Assembly (NCBI GenBank): GCA_038062615.1
Contig: JBBTWV010000013.1
Span: 1-14,550, forward strand
Source: JBBTWV01 sp038062615
GTDB lineage: Bacteria > Patescibacteriota > Gracilibacteria > UBA1369 > UM-FILTER-53-11
Direction: 5' to 3'
Length of the DNA: 14,550 nt
In this document: positions 7,237-13,268 of the stretch, piece after piece
Position numbering within the stretch: position 1 is the first letter of the stretch
How the letters are laid out: every line of letters starts with the position of its first letter
Notes under the pieces: model-generated
What the model was told of the DNA's origin: nothing
The model's input: only the letters and a program-made list of their open reading frames with translations
Databases searched by the model: none
Translations under genes and position numbers: made by a program

Positions 7237-7672
7237 AGGGTGGGGCTTGTCTGCCGGCGGGCAGGTTTAAGGTATCTTCTAGAGTTTTACTTTTTAAAAA
7301 CTGCGTGAGCACTATTTTGGCATCCTGCCATGTGAATTTTATGTTGCATTGGGATTCGCTTCCGCATTTGGCGCCTTTGTTTTCGCAGCAGCGAACGGGT
7401 GAAACGGGTCCTTCTAGCGTTTCTAAAATTTCCATAATGGTGATTTCCCGCGCTGACCGGCTTAAGCAGTATCCGCCCTCGCGTCCTTCTTTACTGGTTA
7501 CTAATCCGGCTTCTTTAAGCGGAATAATAATTTGTGAAAGATAAGAGAGAGAAAGATTTTTCGCCTCGGCAATTTCTTTTAAAGCCACAAACTTTTTTCC
7601 CTCGCGCATTTTTTCTGCCAGCGCGGAGAGAAGCAAAAGTCCGTAATCGCCTTTTGTTGAGACTTTAAACAT
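7208..7672 (-). CDS. Rrf2-family transcriptional regulator, IscR/SufR-like
   Basis: Winged-helix Rrf2 regulator of 154 residues, probably controlling its own suf operon in response to Fe-S status. The N-terminal 'VSTKGDYGLLLLSALAE' and 'LKEIAEAKNLSLSYLSQI' form the HTH, and 'SKEGREGGYCLSR' (60-72) is the wing. Four cysteines, C95, C96, C103 and C109, lie in the loop where IscR has its three cluster ligands (intervals 7 and 6 against 6 and 6). An Fe-S ligand set is therefore likely, unlike cysteine-free CymR. The last 18 residues start with LPAGRQA, encoded by an inverted mini-repeat, and run into sufC by 29 nt. The native end was probably near residue 136. A good promoter precedes it. Confidence 0.9.
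   Translation of the reverse strand: MFKVSTKGDYGLLLLSALAEKMREGKKFVALKEIAEAKNLSLSYLSQIIIPLKEAGLVTSKEGREGGYCLSRSAREITIMEILETLEGPVSPVRCCENKGAKCGSESQCNIKFTWQDAKIVLTQFLKSKTLEDTLNLPAGRQAPPYVTTAKSRD
7251..7264. repeat. GC-rich inverted mini-repeat (LPAGRQ type)
   Basis: CTGCCGGCGGGCAG has CTGCC/GGCAG arms around GGCG. Read on the minus strand it encodes the centre of LPAGRQA at residues 138-142 of the Rrf2 protein. I recall LPAGRQ tails and insertions as a frequent product of dispersed short palindromes in CPR genomes, but no second copy lies in this window. It lies just ahead of the sufC start, so an RNA hairpin there could affect sufC translation. Confidence 0.55.
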
Positions 7673-7702
7673 GATGAATTAAACTCTTAGTAAAGCAGTA
7701 GG

Positions 7703-7731
7703 AGTATAAGAATCCCTTTAGCTAAGGTCAA
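7703..7731 (-). promoter_or_regulatory. Sigma70-type promoter of rrf2-sufCBD
   Basis: On the minus strand, TTGACC (7731-7726), a 17-base spacer and TATACT (7708-7703) form the best promoter in the window, with 5/6 matches in each box. The -10 ends 30 nt before the rrf2 ATG, leaving a leader of about 24 nt. It drives rrf2, sufC, sufB and sufD. Confidence 0.7.
7715..7727. promoter_or_regulatory. Candidate operator: near-palindrome in the suf promoter spacer
   Basis: CCTTTAGCTAAGG contains the perfect palindrome CCTTAGCTAAGG interrupted by one extra T. It sits between the -35 and -10 of the rrf2 promoter and touches the -35, a position where a bound dimer would block polymerase. Binding by the adjacent Rrf2 protein is inference. 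Confidence 0.4.
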
Positions 7732-7741
7732 AGAAGGCATC

Positions 7742-7783
7742 TTGACAAATATTTTTGCTAATGTAGATTGTAACTCTTATAAG
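7742..7783 (+). promoter_or_regulatory. Plus-strand promoter region facing 7815
   Basis: Two overlapping candidates are visible: TTGACA (7742-7747) with 16 bases to TAGATT (7764-7769), and TTGCTA (7755-7760) with 17 bases to TATAAG (7778-7783). Both diverge from the rrf2 promoter in the 142-base intergenic region and would serve the small gene at 7815 and perhaps lgt. Confidence 0.5.
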
Positions 7784-7814
7784 CAAAACACCATCAATTC
7801 CATCTGAACCTGCT

Positions 7815-8084
7815 GTGCCGCCTCGTATGCCTGTGGGTATGACTCCCGATCAGGCCGTTGAATTTATTTTCACGAACATAAGAAATCACGAACAGTTTCG
7901 GCAGCTTCGCGCAGATTGGCTCATGGAGGAGAGTGATGCAATTAGGAGAGATGTTCGGTTTTTGGCTTTAATTCTGGCTGTAGGAAGATATGCCGACAGA
8001 ACTGCTGATAAAAATGATCTGCGATTTCCTATCGTTCAGCTCGGCAGGAGGGTTGATCCGAATTGGCCGAGTGATAAATTTTAA
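7815..8084 (+). CDS. Small protein of unknown function
   Basis: Open frame of up to 89 residues that I do not recognise. It starts with GTG at 7815, while ATG at 7827 or 7839 would give 85 or 81 residues. None has a clear Shine-Dalgarno, so the start is uncertain. The sequence from 'MTPDQAVEFIFTNIRNHEQF' through 'MEESDAIRRDVRFLALILAV' looks like a helical soluble domain with plausible composition, rather than a shadow frame. No other frame fills this gap. A promoter-like region lies upstream and lgt begins 14 nt downstream. It diverges from rrf2, but nothing in the protein itself points to Fe-S metabolism. Confidence 0.5.
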   Translation: MPPRMPVGMTPDQAVEFIFTNIRNHEQFRQLRADWLMEESDAIRRDVRFLALILAVGRYADRTADKNDLRFPIVQLGRRVDPNWPSDKF

Positions 8085-8092
8085 AGTAATAT
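8063..8092 (+). promoter_or_regulatory. Candidate promoter of lgt
   Basis: TTGGCC (8063-8068), an 18-base spacer and TAATAT (8087-8092) end 6 nt before the GTG of lgt. It overlaps the 3' end of the preceding small gene. With this spacing the transcript would start at or next to the GTG, which suits the lack of a usable Shine-Dalgarno. Confidence 0.4.
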
Positions 8093-8098
8093 TGGGGC

Positions 8099-8890
8099 GT
8101 GTTCCAATCTCCCGGTGCTGTCGCATTTCATCTCGGCCCACTCACCATTCATTGGTACGGCATCCTTATCGGCACGGGGGTTTTGCTCTGTTATTCGCAT
8201 GTTCTGCGCGAGTGCAAGCGTCGCGGTATAAATCCAAAAGCCATTGATGACATGGCATTTTGGGTGGTTTTGGCTGGAGTTTTAGGCGCACGAATTTATT
8301 ACATCATTTTTGAGTGGGGTCATTTTGCGGCAGACCCGTGGCAAGTTTTTCAAATTTGGAATGGTGGACTGGCCATTCATGGCGCCCTCATTGGCGGAGG
8401 TCTTGCTCTGGCCTATTTTGCTTGGCGACATAAACTGCCGTGGCTACTTTATGCCGACATCATCAGCCCAGGAGTTTTATTGGCCCAGGCTCTTGGACGG
8501 TGGGGAAATTTTTTTAATAGTGAGGCGTTTGGTGCGCCAACTTCACTGCCCTGGAAGCTTTTTATTCCGGAATCCAACCGTCCTTCTGGCTATGAAGAAT
8601 TCGAATTCTATCATCCCACTTTTTTGTATGAGTCACTTTGGAATTTTGCCGGATTTGTGATGTTGATTTGGCTGGCGAGGCAGAAAAAAATGGCGACACG
8701 GCGCGGAATGGTCTTTTTTGCCTACATTGCTTGGTATTCTTTCGGCCGATTTTTTATAGAAGGCTTACGAATGGACAGCCTCTACCTTGGTTCCTTACGC
8801 GTGGCACAAATCGTCAGTGCTGTCAGCTTCTTTTTTGCCGTTTATTTGATTTTTCGAAGTAAAAAAAGTAGTATGAGAGATACTCATTAA
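8099..8890 (+). CDS. lgt: Lgt, phosphatidylglycerol:prolipoprotein diacylglyceryl transferase
   Basis: Integral membrane enzyme of 263 residues that transfers diacylglycerol from phosphatidylglycerol to the lipobox cysteine of prolipoproteins. The N-terminal 'LGPLTIHWYGI' contains Y20. 'GGLAIHGALIGG' has H94 (E. coli H103), and 'LGRWGNFFNSEAFG' is the Lgt signature with R134, N137, N140 and E142. 'YHPTFLYES' (171-179) and 'GRFFIEGLR' (216-224, with R217 and R224) complete the family pattern. About seven hydrophobic segments are visible. The start is GTG at 8099: an in-frame stop at 8087-8089 excludes anything earlier, and the homologous N-terminus begins just here. GGGG at 8094-8097 is too close to act as Shine-Dalgarno. 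The lipoprotein at 3565-4191 is a likely substrate. Confidence 0.96.
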   Translation: MFQSPGAVAFHLGPLTIHWYGILIGTGVLLCYSHVLRECKRRGINPKAIDDMAFWVVLAGVLGARIYYIIFEWGHFAADPWQVFQIWNGGLAIHGALIGGGLALAYFAWRHKLPWLLYADIISPGVLLAQALGRWGNFFNSEAFGAPTSLPWKLFIPESNRPSGYEEFEFYHPTFLYESLWNFAGFVMLIWLARQKKMATRRGMVFFAYIAWYSFGRFFIEGLRMDSLYLGSLRVAQIVSAVSFFFAVYLIFRSKKSSMRDTH

Positions 8891-8912
8891 CGGGCTCGCG
8901 AAAATTTATTTT

Positions 8913-8920
8913 TTAATTTT
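8913..8920 (+). promoter_or_regulatory. TTAATTTT element 6 nt before the hibernation-factor ATG
   Basis: TTAATTTT, six bases (TCCCCT), then the ATG at 8927. This is the third copy of the arrangement seen before 470 and 3565. It lies in the 36-base gap after lgt. No -35-like box at 17-18 bases is evident here, and no Shine-Dalgarno is present. Confidence 0.4.
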
Positions 8921-8926
8921 TCCCCT

Positions 8927-9319
8927 ATGGAAACCGTCTTCTTTTTTAAGAACATGATGAGTAGCGAAGAAGAAAAGCTCCGGGAATATTTTGCTAAGAA
9001 GCTTCCCAGTTTGGAGAAGCTGCTTTCTCATTTTCCGCCGGATGGCGTCATGCTCCATGTGAAGGGTGAGAAGTTCAAAAAGCACTCGGCCTATGAGGTG
9101 GAACTTATTATGAAGATGCCGGGAGAAACCCTTACGGCTCGTGAAGCCAGTCATCAAATCACCAAAGCCGTGGACCTTTCCCACGATCGCTTAGAAATGC
9201 AGATCAAAAAATCGGTGACGCAGGTGCGGCGTCAGCATCGCAATATTAAGGCTCGCAGTAAGCTTAAAATGGAGACGCACGTTGTTACGGAAAATTTTCA
9301 AACTCTTTGGGTCGCGTGA
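8927..9319 (+). CDS. HPF/RaiA-like ribosome hibernation factor
   Basis: Protein of 130 residues resembling the S30EA/HPF (sigma-54 modulation) family, which binds the 30S decoding region and inactivates ribosomes in stationary phase. Support comes from the N-terminal helix 'EEEKLREYFAKKLPSLEKLL', a strand region 'SAYEVELIMKMPGETLTARE' very like HPF, and the following helix 'DLSHDRLEMQIKKSV' with a basic tail 'RRQHRNIKARSKLKM'. The length fits a short-type HPF without the dimerisation domain. ATG at 8927 is the first, and ATG at 8954 or 8957 are alternatives. It follows lgt by 36 bases and converges with the DUF3307 gene 4 nt away. The family assignment is by pattern only. Confidence 0.75.
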   Translation: METVFFFKNMMSSEEEKLREYFAKKLPSLEKLLSHFPPDGVMLHVKGEKFKKHSAYEVELIMKMPGETLTAREASHQITKAVDLSHDRLEMQIKKSVTQVRRQHRNIKARSKLKMETHVVTENFQTLWVA

Positions 9320-9323
9320 GCTG

Positions 9324-9854
9324 TTAAAAGGCCAGGACTTTTGCTGCGCTGAGATAGGCTACAAAAATCAGTGAGAGCATCATGAACTGAAAGGCGCGAT
9401 TTAAAGGGCGCCTTTCTTCAAATCTTTGAGCATGCGCAAGATTCCACACGCCCACGCCAAAACTAAAAAATGAAAAAATCAGGAGGATGATGATGCCGGG
9501 CTGGGTATTCCAAAATGCTAAGGGAAGTGGCGTCAGTTTTGCCAAAATAAATTTGCTCGCCGCTATCAAAACCAAAAAATGTACGGTTTGATCCAGCAAA
9601 AAACTTCTGCCAAACGTGCCGTGATGATTTTGATATCGAATTTTTACGGAATCAATAACTCCGTGCGCGGCACCCAGCAAAAAGGCGAAGGTAAGGGCAT
9701 CCGGGCGAAGCGTTGCAAGGCAGGCAGCGGTTAAAACGGCATGAACCAGTGAATGGATGACGACTCCGGCTTGGCGTTGCTCCTTCAACTTGGCAAGCCA
9801 CTTTGGCTGTAAGAGAAAATCCGCGGCGAGATGCGCTATAAAGAGTGGATTCAT
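9324..9854 (-). CDS. DUF3307 family membrane protein
   Basis: Polytopic membrane protein of 176 residues resembling DUF3307. The pattern 'LFIAHLAADFLLQPKWLA', then 'VIHSLVHAVL', then 'AAHGVIDSVK', then 'FLLDQTVHFLVL' is characteristic. It places H8, D12, H34, H38, H64, D68, D88 and H92 in or next to membrane helices, like a buried metal or catalytic site. The family has no established function that I know. Five or so hydrophobic segments are visible. The ATG overlaps the stop of the CNB-domain gene (ATGA, 9854-9851), which indicates translational coupling and a shared operon. Its 3' end meets that of the hibernation-factor gene head-on with a 4-nt gap. Confidence 0.85.
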   Translation of the reverse strand: MNPLFIAHLAADFLLQPKWLAKLKEQRQAGVVIHSLVHAVLTAACLATLRPDALTFAFLLGAAHGVIDSVKIRYQNHHGTFGRSFLLDQTVHFLVLIAASKFILAKLTPLPLAFWNTQPGIIILLIFSFFSFGVGVWNLAHAQRFEERRPLNRAFQFMMLSLIFVAYLSAAKVLAF

Positions 9855-10282
9855 AACTGCTTGCTATTTTTCTTTACCCGATTCAGGAATTCCGTAGAGA
9901 TTTTGTTGGCCATTGTGGGGCTGGTTTCCATGAGTTTCACAAAGTCTTCTTTTTTGAGTTCAAAAACTTCGCAATCGGTAATGGCGATGGCTGTGGCATT
10001 GCGCGGCTCGCTTAAAACCAAAGACATCTCGCCAAAAAAATCGTTATCGCTTAATGCGGCAAGCTCACGGTCTTCACCCGCTGGTTCCTTCTTGGTGATT
10101 CTCACCATACCGTGCTTCATGATGTACATGCCGCCGTTGGTGTCTCCTTCCAAGAAAAACGTGTACCCTACGGGATAATAATTGAGCACAATATTTTTTA
10201 TAATCTCCTGATGTTCCTGCTCATTGAGGTCCGCAAAGAGAGGAATTTTTTGGAGAATGGGAAGGATGATGTTGTTATCCAT
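9851..10282 (-). CDS. Stand-alone cyclic-nucleotide-binding-domain protein
   Basis: Protein of 143 residues made of one CRP-type cNMP-binding beta-roll. 'LPILQKIPLFADLNEQEHQEI' is the N-terminal helix and 'YYPVGYTFFLEGDTNGGMYIM' the early strands. The phosphate-binding cassette is 'FFGEMSLVLSEPRNATAIA' (82-100) with E85 and R94. The sequence ends in a short helix after 'FELKKEDFVKLMETSP', so there is no DNA-binding helix-turn-helix: this is not a complete Crp/Fnr regulator. It may sense a nucleotide and act on a partner, possibly the overlapping DUF3307 protein. Its start lies 25 nt from the divergent leuS start, with a TATAAT box 8 nt upstream. Confidence 0.88.
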   Translation of the reverse strand: MDNNIILPILQKIPLFADLNEQEHQEIIKNIVLNYYPVGYTFFLEGDTNGGMYIMKHGMVRITKKEPAGEDRELAALSDNDFFGEMSLVLSEPRNATAIAITDCEVFELKKEDFVKLMETSPTMANKISTEFLNRVKKNSKQL

Positions 10283-10300
10283 ATCAGATTATTATACCAT
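10272..10300 (+). promoter_or_regulatory. Candidate promoter of leuS
   Basis: TTGTTA (10272-10277), a 17-base spacer and TACCAT (10295-10300) end 7 nt before the leuS ATG at 10308. The -10 is poor apart from the TANNNT form. Its -35 lies in the first codons of the divergent CNB gene. Other AT-rich hexamers nearby (TATTAT, CATAAT) could serve instead. Confidence 0.3.
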
Positions 10301-10319
10301 AATAACAATGAAATACCAA
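10291..10319 (-). promoter_or_regulatory. Promoter of the CNB-domain / DUF3307 operon
   Basis: On the minus strand, TTGGTA (10319-10314), a 17-base spacer and a perfect TATAAT (10296-10291) end 8 nt before the ATG at 10282. The transcript would have almost no leader. The -35 lies inside the first codons of leuS, so the two divergent promoters overlap. Confidence 0.5.
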
Positions 10320-12728
10320 GCTCCTGAGATCGAACGAAAGTGGCAAAAGGTTTGGGAAGAACGTGGTTTACACACCACTGATTTGAACAGCAAAAAAACG
10401 AAGTACTACGCGCTGGTGATGTTCCCGTATCCTTCTGGTGACAAGTTGCATATTGGACACTGGTACAACTACGCGCCAACCGACAGTTTTGCCCGTTATA
10501 TGCGCATGCGTGGCATGAATGTGCTGGAGCCTATGGGTTTTGATAGTTTTGGTTTGCCCGCCGAAAACTATGCCATTAAACATGGCGTTCATCCCAAAAA
10601 ATCTATTGCGCACAACATTGCCACCATGGAGCAGCAGCTCAAAGCAACGGGTGCCATGTACGACTGGAGCAAGGAGGTGGTGACGAGTTCGCCGGAGTAT
10701 TACAAGTGGACGCAATGGATGTTTTTGCAGCTCTATAAGCGAGATTTGGCTTACCGCAAGCAGGCGCCGGTAAACTGGTGCCCAAGTTGCCAGACGGTGC
10801 TGGCCAACGAACAGGTGCAGGATGGCACATGTGATCGTTGTCATAGCCAAGTTACCAAGCGGGATCTCACGCAGTGGTTTTTTAGCATCCGCCAGTATGG
10901 TGACCGGTTGCTGGAATTTGGCGGTTTGCAGTGGCCGGAAAAAACCAAGCTCATGCAGCAAAATTGGATTGGAAGATCTGAGGGCGCACAAATTGATTTT
11001 GAGCTGGAGGCTGATAAAGATAATGAGATTCGTGGCACGGGAGAAAAAGTTACCGTGTTTACCACACGTATTGATACGCTTTTTGGATGTACGTATGTGG
11101 TGCTGGCACCGGAACACCCCTTGGCGCAAAAAGTGGCTACCAAAAAGCATCGCACGGAGGTTCAGGAATATTTGGAGTCCACGCGCCGCAAGAATGACAT
11201 TGAGCGCAGCAGTGAAGAACGGGAAAAAACGGGTGTCTTTACCGGCGGGTTTGCGGTGAATCCGGTGAACGGAGAAAAAGTTCCGGTGTGGGTGGCAGAT
11301 TATGTTTTGGCTTCTTACGGAACCGGCGCGGTGATGGCGGTTCCAGCACACGACGAGCGCGATTTTGCTTTTGCCAAAAAATATAAGTTGCCGATTCGTA
11401 CCGTTATTAAGCCGCGCGTGGGCATTGCCAAAGAAGGCGAGCCATTCACGGAAAATGGCTTGCTGCTGGACAGCGGCGAGTTTACGGATCTTTCTTCGGA
11501 GGAAGCGCGCATGGAGATTGTAAAATTTCTGGAGGAGCAAAAAAAGGCGCGCTTCACGGTTTCGTATAAGCTCCGCGACTGGCTCATCTCACGTCAACGT
11601 TACTGGGGAGCGCCGATCCCCATTATTATCTGCCCAAAGTGTGGCGATGTTCCCGTACCAGAAAAAGATCTTCCGGTAATTTTGCCAGATGATGTTGATT
11701 TTGAGCCGAAAGGGGATGGCAAATCGCCACTTGCCTCATGCCCGGAATTTGTAAAAACAAGATGTCCAAAATGTAAGGGGCCTGCCAATCGTGAAGTCGA
11801 CACCATGGACACCTTCATGTGTTCCAGCTGGTATTTTTTGCGCTACGTGGATCCTCAAAATGATAAGGCCGCTTTTGATCCCAAGATGGTAAAAAAATGG
11901 CTTCCCATAGATCTTTACGTTGGTGGTCCGGAACACGCCTGTATGCATCTTTTGTATGCCCGCTTTTTTACCAAAGTTTTATATGACGCCAAACTTATTC
12001 CTTTTGATGAACCTTTTACGCGGCTGGTGCACCAAGGAATGATCACCAAAGACGGTGCCAAGATGAGTAAGTCCAAGGGCAACGTGGTCTCCCCCGATTC
12101 GTTTGTGACTCAGTATGGAAGTGATGTGTTCCGCATGTACCTCATGTTTATGGGGCCGTTTACGGAAGGTGGTGACTGGAACGACCGTGGTATTACCGGC
12201 ATTGCTCGTTTTGTGGATCGAATGTGGACACTTATAAATGCTCTGCATGCGGAAAAAGACTCACCAGAATTAGTGCGTGAGCTCCATCAAACTATTAAAA
12301 AAGTTACCGAACAGATTGAGGTTTTTCATTTTAATACGGCGATTGCCTCTATGATGGAACTTCTTAATGCTACGACTCAGTCTGGAATGTCTCTCAAATC
12401 CAAGAAACTTTTTGTGCAGGTGCTGGCTCCGTTTGCGCCTCATTTAGCTGAGGAGGCATGGGAAAAATTAGGTGCCGAGTTTAGTATTTTTGAGACCACC
12501 TGGCCGAAGTTTGATTACAAACTCCTCCAATCTGCGACTTTTGAATTAGTCGTGCAGATCAACGGCAAGGTGCGTGCTAAAATTCCTGCTGAGGTAGGTA
12601 TTACCAAAGAAGAAGCTATTGAAGCGGCACTTTCACAACCTGGCGTGCAGACCCAGTTAAAGGGCAAAAAACGTCTCAAAGAAATTTTTGTTCCGGACAA
12701 ACTCCTCAATATGGTGGTTGGCGAGTGA
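10308..12728 (+). CDS. leuS: LeuS, leucyl-tRNA synthetase
   Basis: Class I synthetase of 806 residues that charges tRNA-Leu. Motifs: 'FPYPSGDKLHIGH' with HIGH at 48-51, and KMSKS at 585-589. A zinc knuckle has C158, C161, C175 and C178. The CP1 editing domain has 'TTRIDTLFG' (252-260) and 'AVPAHDERD' with D349, matching the editing Thr and Asp of E. coli. A second cysteine cluster (C442, C445, C478, C486, C489) lies before 'TMDTFMCSSWYFLRY'. The C-terminal anticodon and tRNA-binding domains follow. The frame is open from 10224, but ATG at 10308 fits the family N-terminus 'MKYQAPEIERKWQKVWEE'. No Shine-Dalgarno is seen. The gene ends with TGA, 5 nt from the convergent pseudopilin gene. Confidence 0.98.
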   Translation: MKYQAPEIERKWQKVWEERGLHTTDLNSKKTKYYALVMFPYPSGDKLHIGHWYNYAPTDSFARYMRMRGMNVLEPMGFDSFGLPAENYAIKHGVHPKKSIAHNIATMEQQLKATGAMYDWSKEVVTSSPEYYKWTQWMFLQLYKRDLAYRKQAPVNWCPSCQTVLANEQVQDGTCDRCHSQVTKRDLTQWFFSIRQYGDRLLEFGGLQWPEKTKLMQQNWIGRSEGAQIDFELEADKDNEIRGTGEKVTVFTTRIDTLFGCTYVVLAPEHPLAQKVATKKHRTEVQEYLESTRRKNDIERSSEEREKTGVFTGGFAVNPVNGEKVPVWVADYVLASYGTGAVMAVPAHDERDFAFAKKYKLPIRTVIKPRVGIAKEGEPFTENGLLLDSGEFTDLSSEEARMEIVKFLEEQKKARFTVSYKLRDWLISRQRYWGAPIPIIICPKCGDVPVPEKDLPVILPDDVDFEPKGDGKSPLASCPEFVKTRCPKCKGPANREVDTMDTFMCSSWYFLRYVDPQNDKAAFDPKMVKKWLPIDLYVGGPEHACMHLLYARFFTKVLYDAKLIPFDEPFTRLVHQGMITKDGAKMSKSKGNVVSPDSFVTQYGSDVFRMYLMFMGPFTEGGDWNDRGITGIARFVDRMWTLINALHAEKDSPELVRELHQTIKKVTEQIEVFHFNTAIASMMELLNATTQSGMSLKSKKLFVQVLAPFAPHLAEEAWEKLGAEFSIFETTWPKFDYKLLQSATFELVVQINGKVRAKIPAEVGITKEEAIEAALSQPGVQTQLKGKKRLKEIFVPDKLLNMVVGE

Positions 12729-12733
12729 GCTTT

Positions 12734-13267
12734 TTAGTTCATATTGATTTGCGGAATTCCACCCACGCGATGGATGGAAAATGTTTTGGTCTTGTTCGCC
12801 GTTGCGGTGTCTCGTATGCCCAGGGTGAGGAGGGCAACATTTGGGATAGCTACTCCTTCACATCGCAAACTGGCATCAGCACTCCCTGCCGAAAAGCGGA
12901 TGGTGGCATTAGGCGTGCAGTTTTGCGTTGAGAAAATTTTGAGCTGCGTACCGCCGGCGAGCGTCAATTTGCTGTTCATCTCATCTGTAATGATACCGGT
13001 TTGATTCTCGCTAAAAATAACCGCCGAGGTGGTTGGGTCCCATTCAAATCGAACGCCGTACGATTTTATGGAGCTGTCTTTATTGGCCTCCGCTAGGCTT
13101 CTTGCTTGCTGAACCAAGAGAATGAGTTTATCAAACGAGTTGTTAAATCGCAGGGAACGGGTAAGTGAACCGGTTCCCGCAAGAACTGACGCCGTAAGAA
13201 TCAGCACGATGGCGATGACGATGATCAACTCAATAATGGTATATCCTCCGCGATTCATGATCTTCAT
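12734..13267 (-). CDS. Type IV pilin-like / GspH-type pseudopilin
   Basis: Prepilin-like protein of 177 residues. The class III signal 'MNRGGYTIIELIIVIAIVL' has a cleavage site after G8, so the mature protein would begin Y-T-I-I-E with the conserved Glu at +5 (E13), then a hydrophobic helix to about residue 31. 'SFDKLILLVQQARSLAEANK' is the second helix typical of GspH/FimT minor pilins. The C-terminal part is beta-rich, with two cysteines (C117, C136) that may pair. The ATG at 13267 lies 1 nt after the rsmI stop, and the ATG at codon 4 is an alternative. A membrane prepilin peptidase would have to be encoded elsewhere. It is the last gene of a minus-strand operon and converges with leuS. Confidence 0.88.
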   Translation of the reverse strand: MKIMNRGGYTIIELIIVIAIVLILTASVLAGTGSLTRSLRFNNSFDKLILLVQQARSLAEANKDSSIKSYGVRFEWDPTTSAVIFSENQTGIITDEMNSKLTLAGGTQLKIFSTQNCTPNATIRFSAGSADASLRCEGVAIPNVALLTLGIRDTATANKTKTFSIHRVGGIPQINMN

Positions 13268-13268
13268 A

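Noticed and set aside
8906..9184. 92-codon minus-strand frame
   Set aside because: It is antisense to the hibernation-factor gene, which has the better protein pattern and its own upstream element.
10224..10307. N-terminal extension of LeuS by 28 residues
   Set aside because: It would overlap the divergent CNB-domain gene, and the family N-terminus begins at the ATG at 10308.
10368..11540. 390-codon open frame on the minus strand
   Set aside because: It lies wholly antisense to the motif-complete leuS gene. Its composition is rich in Arg, His and Leu, as expected of a shadow frame, and it shows no recognisable domain.
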